Shown here piece after piece: positions 33,423-42,495 of a stretch of 48,026 bases of DNA. Position 1 is the stretch's first letter. Every line of letters begins with the position of its first letter. The stretch is from positions 1 through 48,026 of the forward strand of contig NZ_PXWG01000045.1 in assembly GCF_003011965.1 (NCBI RefSeq), written 5' to 3'. The position numbers were made by a program, and so were the translations under genes. Origin of the DNA: Streptosporangium nondiastaticum (GTDB lineage Bacteria; Actinomycetota; Actinomycetes; Streptomycetales; Streptomycetaceae). The notes beneath the pieces are model-generated. The model searched no databases. It worked only from the letters and a program-made list of their open reading frames with translations, and was not told the DNA's origin.

Positions 33423-36400
33423 ATGGCCTCGTTCACGCCATCGACCGCAAGCACCGCCCGAGCCTCCGAACTGCGGGAGGCACTCGCCTCCCGGGTCGTC
33501 GTGGCCGACGGGGCCATGGGCACGATGCTCCAGGCGCAGGATCCGAGCATGGAGGACTTCGAGCAGCTCGAAGGCTGCAACGAGATCCTGAACGTCACCC
33601 GGCCCGACATCGTCCGCTCCGTCCACGAGGCGTACTTCGCGGTGGGCGTGGACTGCGTGGAGACCAACACCTTCGGCGCCAACCTCGCCGCCCTCGGCGA
33701 GTACGACGTCGCGCACCGCATCTTCGAGCTCTCCGAGGCCGGCGCCCGCGTCGCCCGCGAGACCGCCGACGACTTCACCGCCCGCGACGGGCGCACCCGC
33801 TGGGTGCTGGGCTCGGTGGGCCCGGGCACCAAGCTGCCGACGCTCGGTCACGCCCCGTACACCAGCCTGCGCGACGCCTACCAGCAGAACGTCGAGGGCC
33901 TGGTGGCCGGCGGCGTCGACGCGGTCCTGGTGGAGACCACGCAGGACCTGCTGCAGACCAAGGCCTCGGTCATCGGCGCCCGCCGCGCCATGGAGGCCCT
34001 CGGCGCGGACCTTCCGCTGCTCGTCCAGGTGACCGTCGAGACCACCGGCACGATGCTCCTGGGCTCCGAGATCGGCGCGGCGCTGACCGCCCTGGAGCCG
34101 CTGGGCATCGACATGATCGGCCTCAACTGCGCCACCGGACCGGCCGAGATGAGCGAGCACCTGCGCTATCTCTCGCGGCACGCCCGCACCCGCGTCTCGG
34201 CCATGCCCAACGCCGGCCTGCCGGTCCTGGGCAAGGACGGCGCGCACTACCCGCTCAGCCCGGCCGAGCTCGCGGACGCCCACGAGACCTTTGTCCGGGA
34301 GTACGGGCTGTCCCTGGTCGGCGGCTGCTGCGGCACGACCCCGGAGCACCTGCGCCAGGTGGTCGAGCGCGTCCGCGGGCTGCGGCCGACCGAGCGGGAG
34401 CCGCGCCCCGAGCCGGGCGCCGCCTCGCTCTACCAGACGGTCCCCTTCCGCCAGGACACCTCGTACCTCGCCATCGGCGAGCGGACGAACGCCAACGGCT
34501 CGAAGAAGTTCCGCGAGGCCATGCTGGACGGCCGCTGGGACGACTGCGTGGAGATGGCCCGCGACCAGATCCGCGAGGGCGCCCACCTGCTCGACCTGTG
34601 CGTGGACTACGTGGGCCGGGACGGCGTGGCGGACATGGCCGAGATCGCCGGCCGCTTCGCCACCGCCTCCACCCTGCCCATCGTGCTGGACTCCACCGAG
34701 CCGGCCGTCATCCAGGCGGGCCTGGAGAAGCTGGGCGGCCGGGCCGTCATCAACTCCGTCAACTACGAGGACGGGGACGGCCCCGAGTCCCGGTTCGCGC
34801 GGATCACCCGGCTGGCGGTCGAGCACGGCGCCGCGCTGATCGCGCTCACCATCGACGAGGAGGGCCAGGCCCGCACCGTCGAGAAGAAGGTCGAGATCGC
34901 GGAGCGGCTGATCGACGACCTCACGGGCAACTGGGGGGTGCAGGAGTCGGACATCCTCATCGACTGCCTCACCTTCACCATCTGCACCGGGCAGGAGGAG
35001 TCCCGCAAGGACGGCATCGCCACCATCGAGGCCATCCGCGAGCTCAAGCGCCGCCACCCCGACGTGCAGACGACGCTCGGCCTGTCCAACATCTCCTTCG
35101 GCCTCAACCCGGCCGCCCGGATGGTCCTCAACTCCGTCTTCCTCGACGAGTGCGTCAAGGCCGGCCTGGACTCCGCCATCGTCCACGCCTCGAAGATCCT
35201 CCCCATCGCGCGCCTGGACGAGGAGCAGGTCAAGGTCGCCTCCGACCTCATCTACGACCGCCGCAGCGAGGGCTACGACCCGCTGCAGCGGCTGCTGCAG
35301 CTCTTCGAGGGCGTGGACACCAAGTCCATGAAGGCGGGCAAGGCCGAGGAGCTGGCGGCGCTGCCGCTGGAGGAGCGGTTGCGGCGCCGGATCATCGACG
35401 GGGAGAAGAACGGCCTGGACGAGGACCTCGACGCGGCGCTCGCCGAGCGCCCGGCGCTGGACATCGTCAACGACACGCTGCTGGAGGGCATGAAGGTCGT
35501 CGGCGAGTTGTTCGGCTCGGGGCAGATGCAGTTGCCGTTCGTGCTGCAGTCGGCCGAGGTGATGAAGACGGCGGTAGCCTATCTGGAGCCGCACATGGAG
35601 AAGTCGGACGCGGAGGGCAAGGGCACGATCGTGCTGGCCACCGTCCGCGGTGACGTCCACGACATCGGCAAGAACCTCGTCGACATCATCCTGTCCAACA
35701 ACGGCTACAACGTCGTCAACCTCGGCATCAAGCAGCCCGTCTCGGCGATCCTGGAGGCCGCCGAGGAGCACCGGGCGGACGTCATCGGCATGTCCGGGCT
35801 CCTGGTGAAGTCCACCGTGATCATGAAGGAGAACCTGGAGGAGCTCAACCAGCGCAAGCTGGCCGCCACCTACCCGGTCATCCTCGGCGGCGCGGCGCTC
35901 ACCCGGGCCTACGTCGAGCAGGACCTGCACGAGATCTACGACGGCGAGGTCCGCTACGCCCGCGACGCCTTCGAGGGCCTGCGGCTCATGGACGCGCTGA
36001 TCGCCGTCAAGCGGGGCGTGCCTGGCGCGTCCCTCCCGGAGCTCAAGCAGCGGCGGGTGGCGAAGAAGGCGGCGGCCGCCGTCCTGGAGGTGGAGGAGCC
36101 CGAGGGCTCCGTCCGCTCCGACGTCGCCGTCGACAACCGGGTGCCGGAGCCGCCGTTCTGGGGCACGCGCGTCGTCAAGGGCATCCCGCTGAAGGACTAT
36201 GCGTCCTGGCTGGACGAGGGCGCGCTGTTCAAGGGCCAGTGGGGCCTGAAGCAGGCCCGCGCCGGCGGCCCGACCTACGAGGAGCTGGTGGAGACCGAGG
36301 GCCGCCCGCGGCTGCGCGGCTGGCTGGAGAAGCTCCACACCGAGAACCTGCTCGAAGCGGCCGTCGTCTACGGCTACTTCCCCTGCCACTCCAAGGGCGA

Positions 36401-36932
36401 CGACCTCATCCTCCTCAATGAGGACGGCACCGAGCGCACGCGCTTCACCTTCCCCCGGCAGCGGCGCGGGCGCCGGCTGTGCCTCGCGGACTACTTCCGC
36501 CCGGAGGAGTCCGGCGAGAAGGACGTGGTGGGCCTGCAGGTGGTCACGGTCGGCTCCCGGATCGGGGAGGCCACGGCGGAGCTGTTCGCCGCCGACGCCT
36601 ACCGCGACTACCTCGAACTCCACGGCCTGTCCGTCCAGCTGGCCGAGGCCATGGCCGAGTACTGGCACGCCCGCGTGCGCGCCGAGCTCGGCTTCGCCGG
36701 CGAGGACCCGGCGGACGTGGAGGACATGTTCGCCCTGAAGTACCGCGGCGCCCGCTTCTCCCTGGGCTACGGCGCCTGCCCGAACCTGGAGGACCGCGCC
36801 AAGATCGCCGAGCTGCTGCGGCCGGAGCGGATCGGGGTCCACCTCTCCGAGGAGTTCCAGCTGCACCCGGAGCAGTCCACCGACGCGATCGTCATCCACC
36901 ACCCGGAGGCGAAGTACTTCAACGCGCGCTGA
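33423..36932 (+). CDS. metH: Cobalamin-dependent methionine synthase MetH
   Basis: Transfers a methyl group from 5-methyltetrahydrofolate through cobalamin to homocysteine. 1169 residues, all four modules present: homocysteine-binding barrel with the zinc cysteines Cys236 (N-C-A-T-G) and Cys302/Cys303 (G-G-C-C-G-T-T); pterin-binding domain (about 340-620; I-G-E-R-T-N-A-N-G-S-K); cobalamin cap and Rossmann domain with D-V-H746-D-I-G (the lower ligand His); C-terminal reactivation domain with A-E-Y-W-H and G-A-C-P (AdoMet binding). GGGAGC precedes the ATG by 8 nt. A strong terminator follows. Single gene, divergent from gylR. Confidence 0.98.
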   Translation: MASFTPSTASTARASELREALASRVVVADGAMGTMLQAQDPSMEDFEQLEGCNEILNVTRPDIVRSVHEAYFAVGVDCVETNTFGANLAALGEYDVAHRIFELSEAGARVARETADDFTARDGRTRWVLGSVGPGTKLPTLGHAPYTSLRDAYQQNVEGLVAGGVDAVLVETTQDLLQTKASVIGARRAMEALGADLPLLVQVTVETTGTMLLGSEIGAALTALEPLGIDMIGLNCATGPAEMSEHLRYLSRHARTRVSAMPNAGLPVLGKDGAHYPLSPAELADAHETFVREYGLSLVGGCCGTTPEHLRQVVERVRGLRPTEREPRPEPGAASLYQTVPFRQDTSYLAIGERTNANGSKKFREAMLDGRWDDCVEMARDQIREGAHLLDLCVDYVGRDGVADMAEIAGRFATASTLPIVLDSTEPAVIQAGLEKLGGRAVINSVNYEDGDGPESRFARITRLAVEHGAALIALTIDEEGQARTVEKKVEIAERLIDDLTGNWGVQESDILIDCLTFTICTGQEESRKDGIATIEAIRELKRRHPDVQTTLGLSNISFGLNPAARMVLNSVFLDECVKAGLDSAIVHASKILPIARLDEEQVKVASDLIYDRRSEGYDPLQRLLQLFEGVDTKSMKAGKAEELAALPLEERLRRRIIDGEKNGLDEDLDAALAERPALDIVNDTLLEGMKVVGELFGSGQMQLPFVLQSAEVMKTAVAYLEPHMEKSDAEGKGTIVLATVRGDVHDIGKNLVDIILSNNGYNVVNLGIKQPVSAILEAAEEHRADVIGMSGLLVKSTVIMKENLEELNQRKLAATYPVILGGAALTRAYVEQDLHEIYDGEVRYARDAFEGLRLMDALIAVKRGVPGASLPELKQRRVAKKAAAAVLEVEEPEGSVRSDVAVDNRVPEPPFWGTRVVKGIPLKDYASWLDEGALFKGQWGLKQARAGGPTYEELVETEGRPRLRGWLEKLHTENLLEAAVVYGYFPCHSKGDDLILLNEDGTERTRFTFPRQRRGRRLCLADYFRPEESGEKDVVGLQVVTVGSRIGEATAELFAADAYRDYLELHGLSVQLAEAMAEYWHARVRAELGFAGEDPADVEDMFALKYRGARFSLGYGACPNLEDRAKIAELLRPERIGVHLSEEFQLHPEQSTDAIVIHHPEAKYFNAR

Positions 36933-36945
36933 GCAGGGCGCCCGA

Positions 36946-36988
36946 GGGCCGGGCGCACACACCGCGGGTCGGTGTGTGCGCCCGGCCC
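36946..36988 (+). terminator. Terminator after metH
   Basis: Perfect 18-bp inverted repeat GGGCCGGGCGCACACACC (36946-36963) / 36971-36988, 7-nt loop, followed by TTTCG; 13 nt beyond the stop. Confidence 0.9.
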
Positions 36989-37027
36989 TTTCGCTTGCCC
37001 GGACCATCTCCTGTGCCCGGACCATCT

Positions 37028-37073
37028 CTTGCTTACGTGAGCAAGACTCGCTATTTTTTGCTCATGGAAGCAA
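37028..37073 (+). promoter_or_regulatory. Leaderless promoter with two matching operators of the TetR gene
   Basis: -35-like TTGCTT (37029-37034), 17-bp spacer, -10 TATTTT (37052-37057), and the ATG 6 nt after it, so transcription should start at the ATG. TTGCT-N6-AGCAA occurs twice: 37029-37044 (over the -35) and 37058-37073 (over the start codon), centres 29 bp apart. The first copy is part of CTTGCTTACGTGAGCAAG, 16 of 18 palindromic. Binding by the TetR protein encoded here is inferred. Confidence 0.7.
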
Positions 37074-37717
37074 GATCTGACTCGGCCGAGCAAGAAGAGG
37101 CCGTGAAGAGGCCGTCCCGCAGGACGTTCACCGAGGCCGCCCGTCGCGCACAGATCGTGAACGCCGCGATCGAGGTCATCGCCGACGCCGGCTACGCCAA
37201 GGGCTCGTTCGCGAGGATCGCCCGCGAGGCCGGGCTGAGCAGCACGGGGATGATCTCGTACCACTTCGCCGGCAAGGACGACCTCATGCGGGAGGTCGTC
37301 GCCGAGGTCTCCCGGGTCGCCGAGGCGTACGTACGGCCCCGGATGGAGGAGCGGACCGGGGCCCGGGCCCGGCTGCGGGCCTTCATCGAGGCGAGCGTCG
37401 GGCTCGCCGGCGCGTACCCCAAGCACCTGCCCGCCATGATCGACGTGCTGGCCCACCTCCGGGACGACGACCCCTCCCGGCACGGCCTCCTCGGCACGGT
37501 GGACTCCGCGGCGGACGTGCAGGTCGAGCGGATGCGCGAAGCCCAGCGGAGCGGAGAATTCCGGGAGTTCGACCCGCGGGTGATGGTCACCGCGATCCGG
37601 GCGGCCATCGATGCGACGGTGACGCGCGCGGGCCGGGAGCCCGGCTTCGACGCGGCGGCCGCGGGGCGCGAGCTCGCGGACCTCTTCGACCACGCGACCC
37701 GGAGCGCGGAGCGGTGA
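37064..37717 (+). CDS. TetR-family transcriptional regulator (leaderless)
   Basis: 217 residues. N-terminal TetR HTH: R-R-A-Q-I-V-N-A-A-I-E-V-I-A-D-A-G-Y, F-A-R-I-A-R-E-A-G-L-S-S-T-G-M-I-S-Y-H-F; C-terminal ligand domain helical and of the YcdC/TetR_C type. The ATG has no ribosome-binding site but sits at the expected +1 of a good promoter, with operator repeats over the -35 and the ATG. The stop overlaps the start of the membrane-protein gene (GTGA), so the two are co-transcribed and likely co-regulated. Ligand unknown. Confidence 0.88.
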   Translation: MEARSDSAEQEEAVKRPSRRTFTEAARRAQIVNAAIEVIADAGYAKGSFARIAREAGLSSTGMISYHFAGKDDLMREVVAEVSRVAEAYVRPRMEERTGARARLRAFIEASVGLAGAYPKHLPAMIDVLAHLRDDDPSRHGLLGTVDSAADVQVERMREAQRSGEFREFDPRVMVTAIRAAIDATVTRAGREPGFDAAAAGRELADLFDHATRSAER

Positions 37718-38382
37718 CCGCCCCCGCACAGGTGCGGACGGACGGCAGGACGGAGCGTCAGGAGGGCGCCTCTGCACGGAGGTTCCTGCTGCTGCAGCTC
37801 GTCTTCGACGTGGCCCTGCCCCTGGGCAGCTACTACGGGCTCCGCGCGCTGGGACTGGGCCAGTGGTGGTGCCTGACGCTGGGCACCCTGCTGGGCCTGC
37901 CCTGGATCGTCCATGGCATCGTCAAGCGCCGCAAGGTCGACGTCATGGGGCTGTTCACGCTGAGCATCATGGCCGTCGCCACGCTGCTGTCCCTGGTGAC
38001 CGGGGACCCGCGGACCCTGCTCATCAGGGACAGCTGGCTCACCGCCGTGATCGGCCTGTGGGTGCTCGGCACCGTGCCGGCCCGCCGCCCCTTCATGCTC
38101 GGCGCGATGCGCAACGTCTTCCTGGCGAGGGGCGGGGAGGAAGCGGCGGCCGGGTGGGACTCCCGGTGGGACACCGACCCCGCCTTCCGCCGGAAGCTCC
38201 GGCTCCTGACCGGTGTGTGGGGAACGGTGTTCACCCTGGACGCGGGCGTCCGCGTGGCCTGCGCGGCCGTGCTGCCCGTCGACACGGTCCCGACCGTGAA
38301 CACCGTGCAGTGGCTGGTGGTCCTGGCGGGCCTGATGGTCTTCCACAAGCGGTACATCACGCGGAAGGGCCTGACGGCCTGA
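37714..38382 (+). CDS. VC0807-like membrane protein of unknown function
   Basis: 222 residues with about five or six hydrophobic segments: F-D-V-A-L-P-L-G-S-Y-Y-G-L-R-A-L-G near residue 30, then W-W-C-L-T-L-G-T-L-L-G-L-P-W and a basic stretch K-R-R-K-V-D-V-M-G. These are features of the VC0807-type family, function not known. GTG start overlaps the TetR stop by 4 nt. Probably the single target of that regulator. A convergent terminator follows. Confidence 0.75.
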   Translation: MTAPAQVRTDGRTERQEGASARRFLLLQLVFDVALPLGSYYGLRALGLGQWWCLTLGTLLGLPWIVHGIVKRRKVDVMGLFTLSIMAVATLLSLVTGDPRTLLIRDSWLTAVIGLWVLGTVPARRPFMLGAMRNVFLARGGEEAAAGWDSRWDTDPAFRRKLRLLTGVWGTVFTLDAGVRVACAAVLPVDTVPTVNTVQWLVVLAGLMVFHKRYITRKGLTA

Positions 38383-38390
38383 CACCGGCA

Positions 38391-38439
38391 GCCGGGCGCC
38401 GGACGCGGGACGGACGACGGGGGCCGTCCGGCGCCCGGC
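38391..38439. terminator. Bidirectional terminator
   Basis: 15-bp inverted repeat GCCGGGCGCCGGACG (38391-38405) / 38425-38439 with a 19-nt loop, between convergent genes. Confidence 0.8.
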
Positions 38440-38445
38440 AGCGCG

Positions 38446-39426
38446 TCAGGGGACCCGCCGCACCGCCACCGCGTCGTACTGCGTCCCGGGCGCCGGCGGG
38501 ATGTCCAGGCGGGAGTTGGGCAGGTAGAGCCGGTCGCCGTACGCGGCGACGGTCGTCGGGACCCGGAAGCGCGGGTCCGTGATCCGGGCGATCGCCCTGC
38601 CGCGCAGCCCCGTCGTGTCCATGCGGAAGACGTCCACGGCGTTCTGGAACTGCTGGACGACGTACAGCGTCCGGCCGAGCAGCAGGGCGCCGTCGCCGTC
38701 CGGGATCTTCGCGCCGCCCAGGTCCACGCGGCGGGCGCCGCCCGTGCGGGGATCCACGCGGTAGAGGCTGCCGCCCTCCGCGTAGACGTTGATGACCAGC
38801 AGGCCCAGGCCGTCGGGGGTGCGTTCGAGCCCGTTGGTGGTGAAGCCCTCGGCGGGCGCCTCGGCCCACTCGCCGCCGAGCGGGAGGGTCACCACCTCGC
38901 GCGGGTGCGGCAGCTCGCCGCGCGGGCCGAGCGGCAGGCCGTAGAGCTGCGGCTGGGTGGAGTCGGTGAACCAGGCCGCGCCGGGCGTGAGGACCACGTC
39001 GTTGACGACGGTGGCGGGCCTGCCGACCTCGTACGTGGCGAGGATCCGGCCCGTGCGTCCCTCGACGACGCGCAGCTGGCGCGATCCCCCGCCGGCGATG
39101 AAGACGCGGCCGTGCCGGTCGGTCTTGAGGCCGACGGACATGGCGTCCGTGCCGGTGGCGACGGTCTCGCCGCGGCCGGTGGCCAGGCTCGCGCGGTAGA
39201 GCGAGCCCCCGCCGAGCGAGCCGAACCAGGCGTACGGGCCGGGGCCGGTCGCGATGCCCTCGGGCCGGAAGCCGTCCGGCAGGGGGAACGCGGTGGGCCA
39301 GGAGGCGTCCGCCGGCTCGGCGCGGGCCGGCGCGGCGAGCGGCCCCGCGGCGGCGAGGGCGCCCAGAGCGGCGCCCGCTCCGAGGACTCTTCGGCGGGAG
39401 AGGGGACGGGAGGGCTGTTCAGCCAT
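38446..39426 (-). CDS. Tat-exported beta-propeller protein (SMP-30/NHL-like)
   Basis: 326 residues. N-terminal twin-arginine signal L-S-R-R-R-V-L-G-A-G followed by a hydrophobic stretch and A-P-A-R-A cleavage, so it is exported folded by TatAC. The mature part is about six repeats of a four-strand blade (G-I-A-T-G-P-G-P-Y-A-W-F-G-S; V-N-D-V-V-L-T-P-G-A-A-W-F-T-D-S; T-P-D-G-L-G-L-L-V-I-N), as in SMP-30/gluconolactonase or NHL propellers. Enzymatic activity cannot be assigned. ATG at 39426 fixes the signal; GGAAGGAC lies upstream. Confidence 0.8.
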   Translation of the reverse strand: MAEQPSRPLSRRRVLGAGAALGALAAAGPLAAPARAEPADASWPTAFPLPDGFRPEGIATGPGPYAWFGSLGGGSLYRASLATGRGETVATGTDAMSVGLKTDRHGRVFIAGGGSRQLRVVEGRTGRILATYEVGRPATVVNDVVLTPGAAWFTDSTQPQLYGLPLGPRGELPHPREVVTLPLGGEWAEAPAEGFTTNGLERTPDGLGLLVINVYAEGGSLYRVDPRTGGARRVDLGGAKIPDGDGALLLGRTLYVVQQFQNAVDVFRMDTTGLRGRAIARITDPRFRVPTTVAAYGDRLYLPNSRLDIPPAPGTQYDAVAVRRVP

Positions 39427-39547
39427 GGCGTGCGTCCTTCCGTGCTGCTGGTCGGCCGACCGGCTTACGGAACCACGGCCCGCACGGCGCCACGCCGCAC
39501 GCGTAAGGATCTCCCCACAGATCTCCCCACAGGTCTCCACATGTGAG

Positions 39548-39577
39548 AGGGGGCGCTCCCGGCCGGGAGCGCCCCCT
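39548..39577 (-). terminator. Terminator after mshC
   Basis: Perfect 30-bp palindrome with arms AGGGGGCGCTCCCGG (39548-39562) and 39563-39577, 23 nt past the mshC stop. Confidence 0.8.
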
Positions 39578-39600
39578 GTGCTGTCGTGCGGTTCAGCGCG

Positions 39601-40830
39601 TCACAGCGCGACGCCGAGCAGGGCGTCGGCGGCCCGGGAGACGAGGCCGGGCGCGCCCTCGTCCGTGCCGCCGCCGGCGGCCTGGGCGGCCGCCCAGCGG
39701 TCGATCGCCGCGAGGGCGCGGGGCGAGTCGAGGTCGTCCGCGAGGGCCTCACGGACCTCCTCGACCAGCGCGTCGGCGGACGGGCCGTCGGGGCGCGAAA
39801 CGGCGGCGCGCCAGCGGCCGAGGCGCTCGACGGCCTCGTGCAGGACCGCGTCGGTCCACTCCCAGTCGGCGCGGTAGTGGTGCGCGAGGAGCGCGAGCCG
39901 GATCGCGGCCGGGTCGACGCCGTCGCGGCGCAGGGCCGAGACGAAGACGAGGTTGCCCTTGGATTTGGACATCTTCTCGCCGTGGAGCGCGACCATGCCG
40001 GCGTGGACGTACGTCTTGGCGTAGGGGTGTTCGCCGGTGAGGACCTGGGCGTGCGAGGCGCCCATCTCGTGGTGCGGGAAGACGAGGTCGGAGCCGCCGC
40101 CCTGGACGTCGAAGCCCATGCCGAAGTGCTCCAGGGCGATGGCGACGCACTCGATGTGCCAGCCGGGGCGGCCGGGGCCGAGCGAGGCGCCGTCCCAGCT
40201 GGGCTCGCCCGGGCGGGCGGCCATCCACAGCATGGGGTCCAGCGGGTTCTTCTTGCCCGGGCGGTCCGGGTCGCCGCCGCGCTCCGCGGAGAGCAGGCGC
40301 ATGGCCTCGGCGTCGAGGCCGGAGACCTCGCCGAAGCGGGCGTCGGACTCGACGGAGAAGTAGACGTCGCCGTCGAGCTCGTAGGCGGCGCCGGCGTCGC
40401 GCAGGCGCTCCACCAGGGGGACGATCTTCGGTATCGATTCGACGGCGCCGACGTAGTGCCGGGGCGGGAGCATCCGCAGGGCGGTCATGTCCTCGCGGAA
40501 GAGGGCGGTCTCCCGCTCGGCGAGCTCGGTCCAGTCGTCGCCGTTGGCGACGGCCCGCTCCAGCAGCGGGTCGTCGATGTCGGTGACGTTCTGGACGTAG
40601 TGAACCTGCCGCTTGGTGTCGAGCCACACGCGCTGAACGAGGTCGAACGCGTTGTAGGTCGCCGCGTGTCCCATGTGGGTGGCGTCGTACGGCGTGATGC
40701 CGCAGACGTAGATACGGGCGACGGGGCCGGGGACGAGGGTCACCCGTCCGCCGGTCGCGGTGTCGTGGATCCGGAGGTCGCGGCCACTGCCGGGCAGGGC
40801 GGGAACCTCAGAAGCGGGCCAGGCATGCAT
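39601..40830 (-). CDS. mshC: Cysteine--glucosaminyl-inositol ligase MshC (mycothiol synthesis)
   Basis: Joins L-cysteine to glucosaminyl-inositol with ATP, the fourth step of mycothiol synthesis. 409 residues, a cysteinyl-tRNA-synthetase paralogue: zinc Cys43 in Y-V-C-G-I-T-P-Y, T-H-M-G-H (HIGH-like), the family motif G-G-S-D-L-V-F-P-H-H-E, and K-M-S-K-S (G-E-K-M-S-K-S-K-G-N). It lacks the tRNA-binding domain of CysS. The start (MHAWPASEVP) gives the family N-terminus. Two small hairpins (40937-40988) separate it from the SCO1664-type gene, so it may have its own promoter. Confidence 0.96.
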   Translation of the reverse strand: MHAWPASEVPALPGSGRDLRIHDTATGGRVTLVPGPVARIYVCGITPYDATHMGHAATYNAFDLVQRVWLDTKRQVHYVQNVTDIDDPLLERAVANGDDWTELAERETALFREDMTALRMLPPRHYVGAVESIPKIVPLVERLRDAGAAYELDGDVYFSVESDARFGEVSGLDAEAMRLLSAERGGDPDRPGKKNPLDPMLWMAARPGEPSWDGASLGPGRPGWHIECVAIALEHFGMGFDVQGGGSDLVFPHHEMGASHAQVLTGEHPYAKTYVHAGMVALHGEKMSKSKGNLVFVSALRRDGVDPAAIRLALLAHHYRADWEWTDAVLHEAVERLGRWRAAVSRPDGPSADALVEEVREALADDLDSPRALAAIDRWAAAQAAGGGTDEGAPGLVSRAADALLGVAL

Positions 40831-40936
40831 GTCACGAGCGTAACCGGACGCATGTTCCGGATACGAACCGGATCCTGCTGTTGGCCGAACAGGCACTCTT
40901 GTGGAAATTACCGGGCTGTGCACGGGCATAAAACGA

Positions 40937-40988
40937 GCCCGCACGGCGTTTGCGGGCCGCACTCACCCGGGCCCGCGACGGGGCCCGG
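40937..40988 (-). terminator. Two adjacent hairpins after the SCO1664-type gene
   Basis: GCCCGCA (40937-40943) / TGCGGGC (40951-40957), then CCGGGCCC near 40968 paired with GGGCCCGG ending at 40988. They begin a few nt after the stop at 40992 on the minus strand and may act as a terminator before mshC. Confidence 0.55.
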
Positions 40989-40991
40989 TCC

Positions 40992-41813
40992 TCACACCGG
41001 CGGCCACGGAATCGCGGGCCACTGCCCGGACGGCTCGCGGTGCCGGCCCGTGCGGAGCAGCTCCGCCACCCGCGCCCGCAGCGCCGCGATCTCCTCCGCC
41101 GTGATCAGCTCGGCGAGCCGCTCCGCCAAGGGGCTCCCGTCGGCCAGATTGGCCGAAAGACGCCGCAGCGCCTCCATGGCCTCGTCCGTGAGCGGCTCGC
41201 CCGCCCAGCCCCACAGCAGCGTGCGCAGCTTGTCGTCGGCGTTGAAGGTCACTCCGTGATCGATCGCATAGAGCCGGCCGTCCGCGGCCGGGAGCAGGTG
41301 GCCGCCCTTGCGGTCCCCGTTGTTGATCACGGCGTCCAGCACGGCCAGCCGGCGCAGCCGCTCGTCGTCGGCGTGCACGAGCAGGGCGGTGCGCTCCTCC
41401 CCCACGTCCGCGGGGCCCACGGCCTTCCAGCCCGGTTCCGGCTCCTCGCCGTCGACGAGCGCGAGCAGCGCGGAGTCCTCGGCCGAGGCCTCGATCCACA
41501 GCTGGCACATGCCCTCGCCGTACGGGCCGTCGCGCAGCACCGTGGGCGGGATCAGGCCCCACCCCATGGCCTCGGAGAGCTCGTACGCGGCGACCTCGCG
41601 CTGGGCGAGGGTGCCGTCGGGGAAGTCCCACAGGGGCCGCTCCCCGGCGACGGGCTTGTAGACGCAGGCGGCGCTCACGCCCTCGTGCTCGACCGTGCAG
41701 TACAGCACCGCGTTGGACGCGCCGGGAATCCGGCCACGGACCGTCAGCTCACCCTCGGCCAGCAGCTCCTGCGGGCTCACGCGCCGCGGCGGTATCCGTT
41801 CTGGCGCGGACAT
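40992..41813 (-). CDS. SCO1664-family protein, phosphatidylinositol 3/4-kinase-like
   Basis: 273 residues, conserved in actinobacteria. It keeps kinase-like landmarks: Lys in C-V-Y-K-P-V-A-G-E-R-P, then A-V-L-D-A-V-I-N-N-G-D-R-K-G-G-H (catalytic-loop-like, compare D-R-H-x-x-N of PI kinases) and Y-A-I-D-H-G-V-T-F (DFG-like). Substrate unknown. Its ATG lies 37 nt inside the end of the DUF3090 gene, so translation is coupled. It belongs to a set with DUF3090 and a histidine phosphatase, also conserved beside mshC in mycobacteria (Rv2133c-Rv2135c region), as recalled from known genomes. Confidence 0.78.
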   Translation of the reverse strand: MSAPERIPPRRVSPQELLAEGELTVRGRIPGASNAVLYCTVEHEGVSAACVYKPVAGERPLWDFPDGTLAQREVAAYELSEAMGWGLIPPTVLRDGPYGEGMCQLWIEASAEDSALLALVDGEEPEPGWKAVGPADVGEERTALLVHADDERLRRLAVLDAVINNGDRKGGHLLPAADGRLYAIDHGVTFNADDKLRTLLWGWAGEPLTDEAMEALRRLSANLADGSPLAERLAELITAEEIAALRARVAELLRTGRHREPSGQWPAIPWPPV

Positions 41814-42367
41814 ACGTGTCCTTCCGGGTCGAGCGGCAGACTGCACAGCGGGCAGGGCGGGCGGCCGGCGTTGACGACCTCCAGGGCGCGCTTGGCGAAG
41901 GCGCGGGCCATGGTGCCGGTGATGCGGACGCGCAGCATCGGCGGGCCGTTCGTCTCGTCCTGCAGGAGGCGCTCCTCGGCCTCGGCGAGGTCCTCGTCGG
42001 TGGCGGCGTCCAGCTCGACGAGGGCCTGGGCCTCGACGATCATGCGCTGGTGCTCGCCGTCCCAGGCGAGGGCCATGGTGCCGACGCGGAACTCCTCCTC
42101 GACGGGGGTCTCCAGGGGGGCCGTGTCGGCGAGCTCGGCCGGGGCGACCGCGGGCACGGGGGCGCTGCCGCCGGTGCGCCGGACGACCTCGTCCAGCAGC
42201 TCGTCGATGCGCTCGGCGAGCGCCTCGACCTGGGCCTTCTCAAGGGCGACGGTGGTGGTGCGGCCGGCCGCGGTGGCCTGCAGGAAGAAGGTGCGGCGGC
42301 CAGGCAGCCCGACCGTGCCGGCGACGAAACGGTCCGGCGGGTCGTAGAGGAACACCTGACGGGACAA
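41777..42367 (-). CDS. DUF3090-family protein
   Basis: 196 residues, function unknown, conserved in actinobacteria. The N-terminus S-R-Q-V-F-L-Y-D-P-P-D-R-F-V-A-G-T-V-G precedes an alpha/beta core; near the C-terminus C-P-L-C-S-L-P-L-D-P-E-G-H-V-C forms a likely zinc knuckle. The start codon is TTG (42365-42367) with GGAG 7 nt upstream; no ATG/GTG nearby fits the family N-terminus. It lies 128 nt after the histidine phosphatase gene and overlaps the SCO1664-type gene. Confidence 0.85.
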   Translation of the reverse strand: MSRQVFLYDPPDRFVAGTVGLPGRRTFFLQATAAGRTTTVALEKAQVEALAERIDELLDEVVRRTGGSAPVPAVAPAELADTAPLETPVEEEFRVGTMALAWDGEHQRMIVEAQALVELDAATDEDLAEAEERLLQDETNGPPMLRVRITGTMARAFAKRALEVVNAGRPPCPLCSLPLDPEGHVCPRQNGYRRGA

Positions 42368-42495
42368 CGTCCTGCTCCATTTGGTTCGGGCGGTTCGGGC
42401 GATCGTGGTGCGGGCGATCGTGCTCGGTGGGTCCGGCGCCGGTCACGGGGTGACGGGCGGACTCTGCCGCGTCACCACCCTACTGCGCGGCACGA

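Noticed and set aside
33351..37025. A very long minus-strand open frame opposite metH (over 1200 codons)
   Set aside because: Its protein is low in complexity and follows the complement of metH codon bias; metH is complete and of known family. It is a shadow produced by high GC.
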